Below, piece by piece: positions 22,246-34,725 of a stretch of DNA of 64,000 nt. The notes beneath the pieces were generated by a model. It saw only the letters and a list, made by a program, of their open reading frames with translations, did not search any database and was not told where the DNA came from. The stretch covers positions 48,018,914-48,082,913 of the forward strand of contig NC_061794.1 in assembly GCF_021462225.1 (NCBI RefSeq). The letters are read 5' to 3'. Position 1 is the stretch's first letter; every line of letters starts with the position of its first letter. The translations under genes were made by a program, and so were the position numbers. The stretch comes from Girardinichthys multiradiatus (lineage: Eukaryota; Chordata; Actinopteri; Cyprinodontiformes; Goodeidae).

Positions 22246-23879
22246 AAACATGAATAGATATAATCAGACATAATCTGATTGATTGTAGCTTAAAACCCTA
22301 TTTATGTTTTTTTTATTTTAAATAAATACCCTTTTTTTTCCCCGTTTTTTGCTCACATGCCTCGTACACTGGCATGGATAGAGGCCCACTGACATTGAGA
22401 GTGTACAGGGCCTAGAATTTGGTGCTGTGCCCGTGTCCACCGTCGATCACCGTGTGCTCGGCTGAATCACCGCCACTCAAGGATCAAAAAAGAGAGAATA
22501 TCAGCGCTGTGAATCTCCGTGCACCCCTCCTGCCAAACTCAGCCTCTTTGGGGAAGACTAGACACCTCCAACAGGCCATCATCCACCATCAACAGTAAGC
22601 TACCTTAATCCTATCCTGCACTACTATCCATAACGTCCTCCGAACAACAATAACCTCTCCTCTCCTCCTCCTCAGAGCCGGTCCAGATCCCTCTGGCAGA
22701 TCCAGTCCGAGTTCTCTTTCACTCTGGTTGTGTTACAAATAAACTGTTAAACCTGCTGTTCTGCCTCTGTAATTGTTGCCATACTCAGTGAGACTAACAT
22801 TATGACAGCTTTCGTTTCACTGTTAAATCATGTGGAGTGATACTTTTTAAAATACCAAACCAACTTTTATTACTTCTTTAAATTCTTCTTCTTTTTAGTT
22901 TCTTTTGTTTTGTTGTCCAGTGGCTCCCAGTTTCAGCAGGATGTGTGAAACATGTAGGACTATAAAGGAAACGGAGGATGCATTAATATCCAGTTGTGGT
23001 CTTGAGAAACAAACCTGTATCTTCTGCTCCATCGTGCCTTCATGTGAGACAGAGACGTTTGCATTCTCATTGCTCCTTGTTCATCAGTTACAGCTGCAGC
23101 TCTCAGAGTTTCTGTCTTTAGGGGGGGTGATGGTGTGGCCCATCTGTAGCTTGTATGGTTGCTTGGTAAAAGCTCATTTTACTCCCTGGTTAAATGGAGA
23201 TCCTTCTATTGGACCAGAATCTCCAAACTGTGGACAGACCTGGTTGTGTTGCTGCACAGACATGTAGAATCCCTTTGTACCAAAGGTAAAGCCTTATTAA
23301 AACAATATTAAGACTCCAGGAGATGCAGATCTTGGGGGAGAATGCCTCTAGGAATGTCAATGCATCCATGGAAAAGCTAAACCCTGCTTAGGATAAGCAG
23401 CAGCCATGTTCTGCTGACCTGAGGTAGAGCTTTACTGATCACCATCAGCCAGGTCTCCTCTACATACGCAGGAGTTTTATCGGTTAGCGTACATAAGCAT
23501 GTTTGCCAACACATTGCCAAGGTGGCAAGACATCAACAAGGACTTTACAGAAGAACTGTTGCTGCTGGTGGTTCTACAAGCTGCTGGATCAGGGCATGGA
23601 TTTAGTTTTCAGCCACACTGCCACAGTTTCAGGCTCACATGGGAATTATTTGTTGTGTCTCTGCAGTTTAGTGTGACTACAAGCAAATAAATTTGACTAT
23701 TTAGTTTTAGTTCAGTTTTAAAGAAATGTTATGTGTCCCCACTCTTTTACATGGGGCCCCTCAATATTCTAAGCCTTACCAGAAACTTTCTGTGTTGTCC
23801 TGTAAACACATGTTTATCATCAGTCCAACAGAACACAACTCACTTTAAGGATAAACTAAGATCAGATATAACTTGATAT
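22246..23879. other. Unassigned, 1.6 kb
   Basis: A 120-codon plus-strand ORF (22905-23267), Cys-rich, has no recognised domain. The 22340-22800 part, ending in an AATAAACTG-containing stretch, could be a decayed LTR but has no clear boundaries or duplication. Confidence 0.35.
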
Positions 23880-24110
23880 TTCTGACCCTGCTCCAAAGAC
23901 TCTTCACATCAGAACCAGCAGGACTGGACATGTTTTGGCTGCTCTCCTCCCTCAATCTGGAACCAGCTGCAGGATAAAAGCACAACCAGACGCTTGGACT
24001 CCACCCTGCAGCTCTCATATCTGGAAACCTTACAGGATCTGATTCACTCAAACTCTGATTGTTCTCTGTGATGTCCTTTAAAACCTTTCAGTGAGCATCA
24101 GGCTCTGTTT
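23880..24110 (+). mobile_element. LINE ORF2 C-terminal fragment
   Basis: In one plus frame the stretch reads PPSIWNQLQDK and then ...LQLSYLETLQDLI, the end of a reverse transcriptase ORF in fish LINEs. It is short, without a start, and the family is not resolved. Confidence 0.45.
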
Positions 24111-24364
24111 AATTGTAAAAGACATTTCCTCCCAGTTGACTTAATTTGGGGTTTACATCATTCTCTATCAAATATAAAGAGAATATCATATTTCACTTTA
24201 ATTCTTCTGTTTATCCCTTTTAATCAAGTTTGTATCAGATGTTTAATTAAAGCCTGCCTGCTTCTATCTCTGTCTACCATGAAGGTGAAGATTATCTCAG
24301 GGCTGAATAGAACATTTCGGCTTTTTTTAAACCTAATTCTTCACATTTTAAAACCCCTCATGGT

Positions 24365-24840
24365 GTCATGATCTGAAGGTCTTTGTGGCTCTCACTGGGT
24401 TTTGTATTTGGTTTATTTTAGGTTATTGATAATTGTCATTGATGTTTTGTGGTAACGGTTTATTTCTTTGCCTTCTGTTCTCTGTGTATTGGTTTGAACT
24501 ATTATTGACCACAGTGTTGGTCTTTAGCCTTTGGTTTATAAGATAGTTTTGTGTCTTGTTTTATTTCCTGCTCAGGATCTTCTCCAGCTGCTCTACATTC
24601 TCCTGATTAGTCACACCTGGTTCTTCTGTCACTCAAGCCAGTCAGTTTTCTTTACGCCCTCACCTGATTCCTCTGGTTTCCCTGTGCTCCAGTTGCTTCT
24701 TGGTCTCCTGTCTGTGGTCCTCCAGGTTCCCTCATGCCACTCCCTTGGTTTTTGCTAGTCCTTTTAAAATGAACACCTATCCTGAAAGTAGAACAGCCAT
24801 CTGCTCTGTATTTGGGTTCATCTACCCTATAACACCTGAC
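24365..24840. mobile_element. Possible non-autonomous hAT-like element
   Basis: It is bounded by GTCATGATC at left and, in reverse complement, GTCAGGTG at right, with T-rich, CT-rich non-coding sequence between. In size and composition it resembles the reverse complement of the 532-bp element at 7705-8236. No clean 8-bp duplication is visible, so the call is tentative. Confidence 0.4.
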
Positions 24841-24954
24841 ACCCATTTGATTTAATCCCATCCACCACCAGTACCTGTACATCCTGCAGCTCAGTTAAAG
24901 GACTTGTGTCTCTTTACTGAACAAAGGAATTAAAGAAGCTTTTGGTATAATTTA

Positions 24955-25205
24955 TTTTCTATCCAGTAAAAGGTACTCCTGGACCAGTGGTTCTGTGTTT
25001 TCTTTGCTGATGGACTCATTGAGCCTGGTTTTGGTTCTGATGGAGATTTCACCTCATGCTAAAGTTAATGTGATCAATTCAGTCACCTTGCAGCAATCCC
25101 TCCTCTTATTTAGAGATGGACTGGACACTATGTACTAAGCACCTGAATCTGACTGGACTCTTATGGGATGAACTGGGTCGACATGATATTCTAGCTTAAT
25201 TAAAT
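24955..25205 (+). mobile_element. Diverged L2-like 3' UTR fragment
   Basis: ACTCCTGGACCAGTGGTTCTG, GAGCCTGGTTTTGGTTCTG, CCTTGCAGCAATCCCTCC and CTGAATCTGACTGGACTC occur in the same order as in the better-preserved L2 tail at 21780-22140. Several parts are deleted. Confidence 0.65.
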
Positions 25206-25269
25206 TCTATAGAACTGGATAATAACTGGTTCTATTGCAGCTTTGATGTTCCACCTGTTTCCCTCTCAA

Positions 25270-25500
25270 TCACACACATAGATTCTGACTATGATTCCTC
25301 TTGTGTCCAAAGGACACGTCCACCTCTCCAAGGTCCTCTATGCATGTCAGAATATCATCGGCAAACAGTATAATCCATGCGGGCTTCAGTTTGACCCTAG
25401 CTGTGTCCTTCACCACTACAAACAAGATGAAGCTCAGAGCTGATCCCTCCTGTAATCCCACCTCCACCTTGAACCCATCTGTCACTCCAACTCACACCTC
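25270..25500 (-). mobile_element. LINE reverse transcriptase fragment
   Basis: The minus strand encodes DGFKVEVGLQEGSALSFILF and, after a gap, ILFADDI. The latter is the catalytic FADD box of an RTE/Rex-like reverse transcriptase. Only some 70 codons remain, with an internal deletion between the two motifs. Confidence 0.8.
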
Positions 25501-27185
25501 ACCGTTGTCTCACTACACAAATATACAACACAGCACCTTCTGACCTTCTCTATACTCCTCCTTCAACACTCTCGAAGCAGACCTCACCTCTTGTGCTCTT
25601 TGTGAAAGGTTTCCTTCACGTTGAGACCTTCAGACCTACTAACACTAACCTTTCCTCTGCTATTATAGACGGTTTCACAGAGGCTGCAGAGCTGTGCTGC
25701 TGACCTCTAACCCCACTGTTATCAGACTGTAACACATTTCATCATGACCCACTTCCCCCACTGCAGCTGATCTGTTGGTTTTAACACACATTCACCGCGT
25801 GTGTGTGAGCAGCAGGGAGGTCAGCACACACATGTGCCGTGTCCCGCTGCAGACGGTAAACATGTTTTGCTGTAAACGGTGACCCCATAGGATCCAGTTT
25901 CTCTCACTGAGGAATGTGTGGATGGTGTAATGTGAGCCCTGTGGGTACAGCTGGGTGTGAGAACAAAAACACAGCGTACCAGGCTCGGCCCAGATCCGTC
26001 TGTTTCCATCACTTCATGGAGCTTCATGGTCAATCCCACTCATTTCCAGAGAACGTGTTCTCACCAAAGTTTCCTCATTCAAACCTGATGTCTTGGTCCT
26101 GAATGAACAGACAGAGGATTCTCAGCCCAAGATTTATTACCATTACATAAGCAGGGTTTTGAGGCGATCCTGAGCCCGGTGTTATGGTCCCCGGGGCCCG
26201 CCTCAGTCAAACTTGTTGCTGTCAGATGTGGCAGATGTGCCCCCTCCCTCTGTTTGATGTGGTACTGTCAGATTTTGGGCCTGCAGGGTTTCTGCATCTG
26301 ATGCCATTCTTTAACAGTTTCCAGGAAAACAAACATAAACCAGTATGAAATATTCTGGGGAAAAAAGCATTTTAAGATTAAAAATGACCCACATGTGTTG
26401 CCTCATAGTGGCCACCTCCCAGATGGATCTAAAGGGACTAGGGTACCACGTCTCTGCAGATGCTTTTCCATTTTCTAAAACATATCTGTGACAGAGCATC
26501 TGCAGAGATGTGGTCCCGTTAAATGGATCTTTTGCTGGAGTCATCTCCGTCTGATAGAGATAAACTTTAACACACCCAAGAACAGTAAATCATTTTAAAC
26601 AAGCTTCTTTCATTTAACATTCTCTCCTGTTTCCTTTGTGAAACTCTTAGATTCTCCTATGTGAGAACTTTGAAGGTCTTCAAGGTTCAACACTTTTTCT
26701 TCACCTTTAGAAATGTCTGCAGCTCTTCTGTGTCTCCTGAGGACAAAACGCCCAAAAACAACAGTTATATTTGTTATTTAGGTAAATATTAAGCTGTGCA
26801 GAGCAAAAAATGATCTTATTCACATTGAAACTGATATTATTTGGAAGAATCAAAATAAGTTCAAGCCCCCAGAATAGCCCCAGTTATCTCTGTTTTCCAC
26901 CTTCGTTCTGCTCATCTAACCCCATTTTTAACCCTGTATTTGAAACGCTTGTTGAAAATATTGTTCTAGTTAATTAAGCACCTTAAACTCCAAGGCCCAT
27001 GGCATCTGATCACGTCTTTAAACCATCTATCCAGGATAGTGTGTTTTTGGAGTGACACAGGAGTGGACTAAATTAGCATCAATTAAGCAACTTGTCAATA
27101 AATATAATCTACCACCATCCAACCTTTCCAGATATTTACGAGCCAGACTTTTTATAAAATCCTGTTTTCAGGCCTGTGTTTTCTA
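25501..27185. other. No gene recognised
   Basis: Unique-looking sequence with only short unsupported ORFs (25914-26102, 26311-26544). Nothing else was identified. Confidence 0.4.
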
Positions 27186-27199
27186 CCAGTGTTAGAAAC

Positions 27200-28400
27200 C
27201 ATCCTACTACTGAACCCGACCCAAAGACCTGCTTTCTCTGGAGACCTCCTCATCCAAACTCAAAACATTATAGGAGTAGGACTTGGACTTGACCTTGGGG
27301 GAGATTGCCTTCACAGCTCTGGGAAAGAAACTGTTTTTAAGTCTGTTTTGGATTTAATGCAGCTGAACTGCCATCCCGAATGGAAGCAGGACAAACAGCT
27401 CATAACCTGGGTTGGTGGGATCTATGGCAATGCATCTGGCCTTTTTCTGGACTCGTCTAACATAAACCAAGTCCAGGTCTGGCAGACGGCAACCCACAAT
27501 CCCCTGCGCTGCCTTCAGCACCCATGCTAAATCTTTCTTCTCCTGTGCCGTGCAGTTGCCGTACCACTGTCATGCTGAGACACAGGATGCTTTCCACCGT
27601 GGTCCTGTTAAAGTTTATTAGCTGAGGAGAGAGACCAGATTGCTTTACCTTCCTGAGAAAAAAGAGCCGTTGTTGAGCCTTCTTCACCAGGTAGGAGGTG
27701 TTCTCAGTCCAGGAGAGGTCAGAGGAAATGTGAATGCCCAGGAACTTTATGCTGTCCAGACGCTCCACCGCTATGCAAAGAGGAGCGTTTTCAGTCCTCC
27801 TGGACCTCCTGAAGTTCACTATGACCTCCTTGGTCTTGCTGGTGTTCAGGATGAGGTTATTCCTGGAGCACCACTGTGTCAGGTTGTGGACCTCCTGTCT
27901 GTACTAGTAGGCAGTGTTGGATCATGCTTGAGCTGTTGTTCCCTATTCTTACAGTCAGTGATGGCCCTGATGCCTCCCCACATGTTGTGGGTTGTTGTTA
28001 TGGAAGTGATCCTTAATTCACTGTTTATAACTGTGCTTTGCCTGCTGGATGCCCTTTCCAGCTCTCTCCGGGCCCTGCTGTAGGTCACCTGATCTGAATG
28101 CTGCCACCCGGACTTTTAGCAAAGTCCACACTGTGCCTTCTACCCAAGGTTTCTGGTTGGAAAAAACCATTGTTCTTGAGGGTATAACAGAGTCAGTGCA
28201 GAAGAGGACGTAGGACCTATGATGTCTATTCCTCCAGATCAGCGTTCTCTTTAAATAATCTCCAGTCTGTTTGCTCATAGCAGTCCTGTAAGACTGAACA
28301 GGCCTCTTTGGTCCAAACCTGGATGGTTCTGATGGTGGGTTTGGTTGTGCAGATCAGGGGTTTATAGGCTGGTATCAGGTCCACAGAAATATGATCTGAC
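27200..28400 (-). mobile_element. Rex1/CR1-like LINE fragment
   Basis: The minus strand at 27457-27819 encodes IKFLGIHISSDLSW, KKAQQRLFFLRKVKQ and TTVESILC, the C-terminal part of a fish LINE reverse transcriptase (usual order: FLG...DLSW, KKAQQRLYFLR, FYRTTIESIL). Frameshifts follow on both sides, and neighbouring sequence on both flanks appears to belong to the same element. Clade assignment is from memory of the motif set. Confidence 0.7.
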
Positions 28401-30934
28401 ATTCCAAGGTGAGGACCAGGTGTTGCTCTGAACGTTCATCTTATTCTAGCTTCTAACTCGACTGCAGCAGGGATTTCAGAGATTTGACTCATAATTATAC
28501 ATAATTATATTATCATGATTATACTGTTTGAAGATTTTATGTTCGCATATTTTTATTTTCTTCTTGGATTTGACAAAAAGGACTGGAGAAGAAATGATGT
28601 TTCATTGATTGTAGCTGCTGGTCCAACAATAAAAATCTGTGATTGTACTAACAAGCTCTAATCCTGAAGCTAGAAACCAAGGTTTCCCATCCCCACAGTC
28701 AGAGAGGAGCTCATAGATCCATACATCATGTGAACAGTATGTGACTGAGCCCAGCCCATGTGGTTCTGCTGTCAATGACTGGCTGCTAATGGCTAACAGA
28801 TGTGTCTGTGCTCCTGTTTTCGCAGCTGAGTGACGAGCGTTTGTTGTAAAGTGAGGACATTTTCATGTTCCTCACTTGCGATTTTGCCAGGGGTTACGTT
28901 TAGGACTAAGGTGTGAATTGAGTTAAGGTTGGGGTTAGGTATGTACTGGTAATGGTAAGGGTTAGGGGAAGGGTCAGGGTGAGACCATAGAAAGGGTTGA
29001 AAATGAATGGAAATCAATGGAAGTCAATGCAAGGTCCTCACAACATATAGTAAGACAAGTGTATGTGTGTGTGTGTGTGCTGGGCGTGGACCTTCTCACT
29101 CCTTCAGTTTATGATTACTTTGGGCCGTTGAGTCAGCTCTCACACACATGCAACATTATGTAATATATGAGCAGACCAGGGATTACCATCTTCATCATCA
29201 TGGACCTGTCTGCACATGATGTCATGGGCACAGGAAGTGGACCCCTCCTTAGAGACAAGGTCAGACTCCCCAGTTTGACAGCTGGGCCCAGCCCAGTTAC
29301 CAGAGAACCCTGGAACTGGTTTCTCTGAGTTCTCCTGGTTTAATTGGTGCATCTGGTCATCTCTGATTCAGATTTACTGTCTCACAGTAACTGAGAGCAG
29401 TGGTGGCTCCACATATCACGTTTCTCAGAAAGTTGAAGCTGCAGATGTTTCCAGAGCTGCTGTATCAAACTAACTTCTCAGCAGTCTGCAGATGAAGTTC
29501 ATGAGATCTCTTCACTGACCAGAGTCTACAGCCTCAAACCTTTCAAATACATTGAAACGTTAAAACTGTTAACTGTTGTAAATCATCTTCTATCCCATGT
29601 AGCTTCAGTTCAGCTCTCTGAAGGTCCCACCACAACCTTTCACTCAGTTAAGAACTGGACTTTTGACCAAGCTTCAGCTGTTGGCCTCAGATTTCACTCT
29701 AGAATACTTTGGTAAACAGAAAGGTTCATGGTTGAAGGTTCTCAGGTTTTATAGCTACAAAACAAGCCAAAAACCATCATCCTACCACCATGTCTGTCAG
29801 CTGTTGTATTTGGCTTTCTTTAAACACAGTGAGGAGCATTATGCTCAAACATCTCTGTGTTACCTCTTCTGCTCCAGAAACCTTTCACTCAGAGGTAATC
29901 TAAGTCCTGCCACCATGTTGCTTCCTTTCTAGAAGCACTTACACTCACCAGTGTTTAACAAGCTCTGCACTGGTGGCATGATTCTGCAGCTCCCTCCTAC
30001 TGTAGGTTGCTGGACATCCTGAAGCTTCTTCACAGCAGCTGACCCTCCCAGGTTGAAGTTCTTGATGATCCAGAAAACTGCTCTGTCAGCTGCAGTTTCC
30101 CGCCTGTGAGGCAGATTTATTGCAAAATGATGCTGGCTGCAGCTTTCCTTTGGAGGCAACACCTGGGCTGATTTAATGACTGCACTAATGTGAAGGTAGA
30201 TGGTCAGTTTGGGCCATATTTGTTGAAACTAATAAAGTTCTCTGAAATGAACTCATTTTTATCCGATTATTCTGGAAACACTATGAGTAAAAACCCGAAG
30301 CTGAAACCTAAAGTTGGCATTTAAACTCCAAATGTCTCAAACGTTAAAAGACTTTTGGACAAAAAAACCCAAAAACAAAAAGAGGTTATGCAGATTAGTT
30401 TTGGTTCTGGTACCAGTGGGTTCTCAATGGTTATAACAAACCCACGTTTCAGCTTTAAAGGAGCCATGTTTCTGTATTATAATGTGTTTTTCCTTTGCTT
30501 TAGAGCTGATTGTGTGAGTGGAACATTTCCTAAATGACCAGCTTCATCAGATCAGTTTGGGTCGATACTTAAAGTAGTCAGTTCTTGGAAAGACCTTCAG
30601 CTATTCGGGCCTGAACCATCGCTGAGCAGGCGCTTCAGGTAATGTTCACCTGAAGGATTTAAAGTAAATTTTACTGAACCAATGTGTTCCTGTAAATCCC
30701 CTGAGGCTGACTGAGCAGCTGAGGCAGACTACGCCTGGTCCTGCTGTTCTTTAGGGTAAAGGAGGCCACATCCTGGGTGGGGAGCTCCGTTTCAGTGTTG
30801 GACCACTTGTTTGTTGAATATTGGACCATTTGTATGTTGTTGGACGTCACTATGCCTTTCCAACGGCATCGGCCATTTTGTATCCAGGACAGTCCGCTCC
30901 TACAGATCCCGTCGAACATTGCGACTGATATGAC
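28400..30934. other. No gene recognised, 2.5 kb
   Basis: 28860-29080 holds GGTTAGG/GGTAAGG-rich sequence and GAATGGAAATCAATGGAAGTCAATG, a string common in fish intergenic repeats, then a short (GT)n run (29066-29082). The 29660-29930 ORF (89 codons) and others have no recognisable content. Confidence 0.4.
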
Positions 30935-31164
30935 GGGGCGCCCCAAGTCTGACGTCACAAGACGCTATATATGAAGGCACCCAGTTTGAACATTTGTCTT
31001 CAGCTGGAGATCGTGACACGGTCACTAACATCTGAAGCATCACCTGGAGAAGAGTCCCGAGTGGATTTCATTTATTCTCTCTCGTTGGCCAACGAAGAAT
31101 TTATAAACGAGGTTTCTGGACTAAGAAGGCCAGAAATTTCACTTTGTCGATCAAAGACGTGAGT
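30935..31164 (+). promoter_or_regulatory. Promoter-like cluster: GC palindrome, CRE, TATA, donor-like site
   Basis: Within 230 bp, in promoter order: palindrome GGGGCGCCCC (30935-30944), perfect cyclic-AMP-response element TGACGTCA (30950-30957), TATA box TATATATGAA (30966-30975), and a splice-donor-like GTGAGT (31159-31164) about 160 bp beyond the expected start site. No coding gene downstream was recognised. It might be the promoter of a non-coding RNA or of an unidentified retroelement. Confidence 0.45.
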
Positions 31165-33090
31165 TTAACACGTGACTAAAAAACCACGGAGTTTCAAGGA
31201 GCCACCTTGTTTTGTCCTAGTCGACTGTGATGGTCAGATCATATTTTCCCTTTACCAAGGAGGCCAAAGGACGAAGATTGACCGCTTTTCCTGAAGTTAA
31301 CTGTGGACGCACAGTAAATTCCAACTTTCCCCTTCCTCTCTCAACCCCACTCAGAAGAAAGCCAACAACAAGTAAAACCCATCCTTAATTTTTATTTCTT
31401 TCTTAGAAAGTCTGGGCAGGGTACAGGAGGTTTTGGTGCGATGAGATTCGCTATTTAATCTAATGTGATCTGAATGATATGTGCATGTAACCTTTTTATT
31501 GAAACTTTCATGTGCCGTGTTGGATGCCTGGAAGCTGCTGCGCTCCCCAGCTCTGTGTGTGTTTTGCGGGGTTGTTGAACACCTGAGATCAAGCGCAGAT
31601 GCGCTGTGAGACTGGACTGTTATAATAACCTCATGGTGAAATTCCCCATTTTCTTTGTCTTCAACATCACTGCCTGCTAGCTTGCCGCCAAACGTTTTAT
31701 AACTCTTTGTCTGCTCAGGAGTTGGGGGAGGTTTTATGACTGAGTATAACTGAGTTACAGTTGGAGCTGCGCCCCACCCTCCACTCACAACCATATCCTT
31801 TTTGTCATATTATCATTTTTGCCATAACTGCTGGTTGATTCCATACACAACCACTTTATTTTTGTTTAGTTAGATATTTTACCGCTTTTATGTAGAACTT
31901 TGCATGTTTGAGTAGGTGAAGATTATTAAATCCGAAGAACGGATTGTAAATATTCACATAGATAAAGAGAAGGCGTTTCTGGGTTTATTTTGTGTAAGAG
32001 TGATTCATCAGTCAAAATAAGGTTAACGTTCCACACGTTTCGGCAGAAACGGTTGATTAAACAGTGACATCTCCGGCAATAGTTATTAATTATTACGGAG
32101 TATTTAATGGTTGTAATTGTCAGAGGTTTTGAGCCACAATTACAACACCAGAAGACATCTCTGGTCTCGATTCATAAATGAGGATTTTGGTTAAGAAATG
32201 AATTTTGTCAAATTATGATTTTTAATTATAATTATTGATAAGGATTAATCAATCAATAATCATACTTCCAACATCAGTCACCCTCAAAGCTTAATGTTCA
32301 CCAAATGCTGAATGAAGTCGAACAAAGCAGCAGAATGTACTGATGAATAACCGCTGCGGAGGGACTGTGTTGCATTCAGGAAAGCTGCAGATTAAGCATC
32401 TGAAGTTTCACTTAGCTTGTTTTGGGTCAGGAAGGAGGAGATCCTGGAACTGAACCTAAGAGTGTAACATCCATGTAAAACCTGGAAGGCAACTGGTCCT
32501 GAAATTAATGCTGAATGTCCTGATTTAAAACTGGATGGAGGAAACGATGCTATTTTTTATGAAATTATAAAAATTTAAGGCTGGATCAGAAAGATTTGTC
32601 CAAACCTCTTGACAAAGTCCTTGTTCCTGTTTTCCTTCTCATGATCCAAACTCTTTTATAGTGTTCTCCATCAGCAGTTCTCCAGACCTCCTGACATTCT
32701 TTCAGATTTTTTCTTTGGACTTTGGCTGCTTTTTCTCCAGGTTTTGGTCCAGTTTGTGTTCCTCACTGTTTCAGAGGAATGATTGCATGGTGGTGGTGTT
32801 GTGGTGGTTCGAAGGTCTTCAGTAAACAGTTTGCATGTTCTCCTTGGTTGGTTGGTTTGTTTTTGGTAAATGTTAGAATGATGACAAAAAGTGGATATAA
32901 ACTGAGATTTACCATGTCTTTAAAGAATTAAGAAAGCTCAGATCATGATGTCAGGGCTTTATAAGCTGCTGATTGGTTAATTTACAAGATCTGAGTTAAA
33001 TGGAAGAGCAGCTGTAGATGTATTTGAAGGCAACACCTCAAACTTCCTCCTGTGATTTCATTAAGGACCCAAACGAATCAGCCCATGCTT
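31165..33090. other. No gene recognised, 1.9 kb
   Basis: Contains a 147-codon minus ORF (31351-31794) and a 69-codon plus ORF (32722-32931) without recognisable domains, and an AT-rich stretch near 32200-32270 with a 9-bp inverted repeat (ATTATTGAT...ATCAATAAT). Confidence 0.35.
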
Positions 33091-33094
33091 CAGG

Positions 33095-34180
33095 AGGAGA
33101 GTGATGGACCTCCACCAGCCTGGTTCAACCTAGGGTCCAATTTCTAGATGCCGGAGTGTTTCACCTTTATCTGCTCAAACAATTATATACAAGTATAAAC
33201 AGCCTTGGAAGGTCCAGCTATCATAGCGCTCAGAATGGAGACAAGTTCTGGTGTGAAATGAGTGAATCAACCCCAAAACCAATGCTAAAGACCTTGTGAG
33301 GATGCTGCTGAAGCTGCTCAGAGAGTCATCATCCAACAATGAAAACAGTCCTGTAGCAACATGGGCTAAAGGGCCACTCAGAGAGAAGGAAGCCAGATCA
33401 CAGTTTGTAAATTAAATCCTGGAGACAAGTCCTGGTCTGATGGGACTAATGTTGAAGCGTTTGGACATAATGTCCATCATAAGGAAACTTGAGGCCGATA
33501 ACACCATCCTAACTGTGAAGTACAGGAGCGGCAGCATCATGCTGTGGGGTGTTTTGCTGCAGGAGGGACTGGTGCGCTTCACAGAATAGACGCATCGTGA
33601 GGAAACAACTTTTTTTTTTCTATTTTAAATATTTTTTTCGCAGCACTAGAGGCCTTTATTTTTTCATTTTTCCAACAGTAGGTAGACAGGAAAGAGGGCA
33701 AAGAGAGGGGGAGACATTCGGCAAAGGTCGCTGCGTCCTGGACTCAAACCTGGGACAGCTGCATCAAGGACTATAGCTTCTACTCATGGTCGCACACTTA
33801 ACCCCTACACCGCCGGCGTCGCGCCCAAGGAAACAACTTTATGTGAAAATATTGAAACAACATCTCAACCAGAATGCTGAAGCTTAGACACAGATGTGTC
33901 TTCTAGATGGACCACGTCCCTCAGCATAGTGACTCAAGGACAACAAAGTCCATGTTCTGGAGTGTCCATCACAATGTCCTGATCTGTTCCAGAGAACATT
34001 TATGGTATGAGCTGAAGATGTGTGTGTGAGCAAACCTGACCCAGTTACACCGGTTCTGTAAGAAGGAATGGGCCAAACACCTAAGCAAACTATTGTGAGA
34101 AGCTTGTGGAAGGAAACCCAGAACATTTGATCTGAGATTAAAAGGTAAAATTATTTTGTTAAAATTCCAATAAATACTGA
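33095..34180 (+). pseudogene. Decayed classical Tc1 transposon (Sleeping Beauty-like family)
   Basis: Plus-strand DNA follows the transposase gene of the common fish Tc1 family over nearly its full length: TGGACCTCCACCAGCCTGG, ATGCTGCTGAAG, GCAGCATCATGCTGTGGGG, GCAGGAGGGACTGGTGCGCTTCAC, GAAACAACATCTCAACC and TGGGCCAAACACCTAAGC. Many frameshifts and stops leave no usable frame. A SINE sits inside it. Confidence 0.85.
33613..33827 (-). mobile_element. tRNA-derived SINE inside the Tc1 relic
   Basis: The insertion is flanked by a 13-bp duplication AGGAAACAACTTT (33600-33612 and 33828-33840). On the minus strand the head (from 33827) has a tRNA-like region with a B box GGTTTGAGTCC (complement of 33740-33750), and the A-rich tail is the T-run at about 33611-33619. 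Transcription would be by RNA polymerase III. Confidence 0.85.
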
Positions 34181-34390
34181 GAAGACTGATGGAAGCTTCT
34201 GAATCTGTAGAAAATGTTAACTTATCTAAAATGTTTAGCAAACAGAAATAATTTAGTTGACCCAAAATGACCTCAACAAGTAAGACTAATTTATTCTGAT
34301 TTAATATCAGGCAGTGATGGAAGGTTAAATATCTGGTTTCAGCTGTTTAAACTAATCCTGTTCACTCATAACACAACAGAGATAATTCTG

Positions 34391-34725
34391 TTACAGACTC
34401 ACCTGGCCAGGTGTACCTTCCATGTAAAGAGAAAACAGAGGGAATATAAAGTTGATGGAAGGATAACCTAAGCCACTCGAACTATAAGCTTTATCAAAAA
34501 GGAAAGTTTTACGCCTAGTCTTAAAAGTAGACAGGGTGTCTGCCTCACGGACTAAAACTGGGAGCTGGTTCCACAGGAGAGGAGCCTGATAACTAAAGGA
34601 TCTGCCTCCCATTCTACTTCTAGAGACTCTAGGAACCACCAGAGCAGCATAAACAGGAGAACTGCAGTTTCTCCTAGAGAACCCTGTCAGCTGGTACTGA
34701 GGCAAACAGGAGAAACTGATTCCCT
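34391..34725 (-). mobile_element. L2/Maui-like LINE ORF2 C-terminal fragment
   Basis: The minus strand encodes SRMGGRSFSYQAPLLWNQLP, then VREADTLSTFKTR and KTFLFDKAYS, the final part of the fish L2 reverse transcriptase ORF. It uses the same family end as the plus-strand copy at 21250. The frame is open to the natural end region but the 5' part is missing. Confidence 0.88.

Noticed and set aside
24365..24840. Confident hAT insertion with 8-bp duplication
   Set aside because: Flanks CTCATGGT and ACCCATTT do not match, so only a tentative element call is kept.
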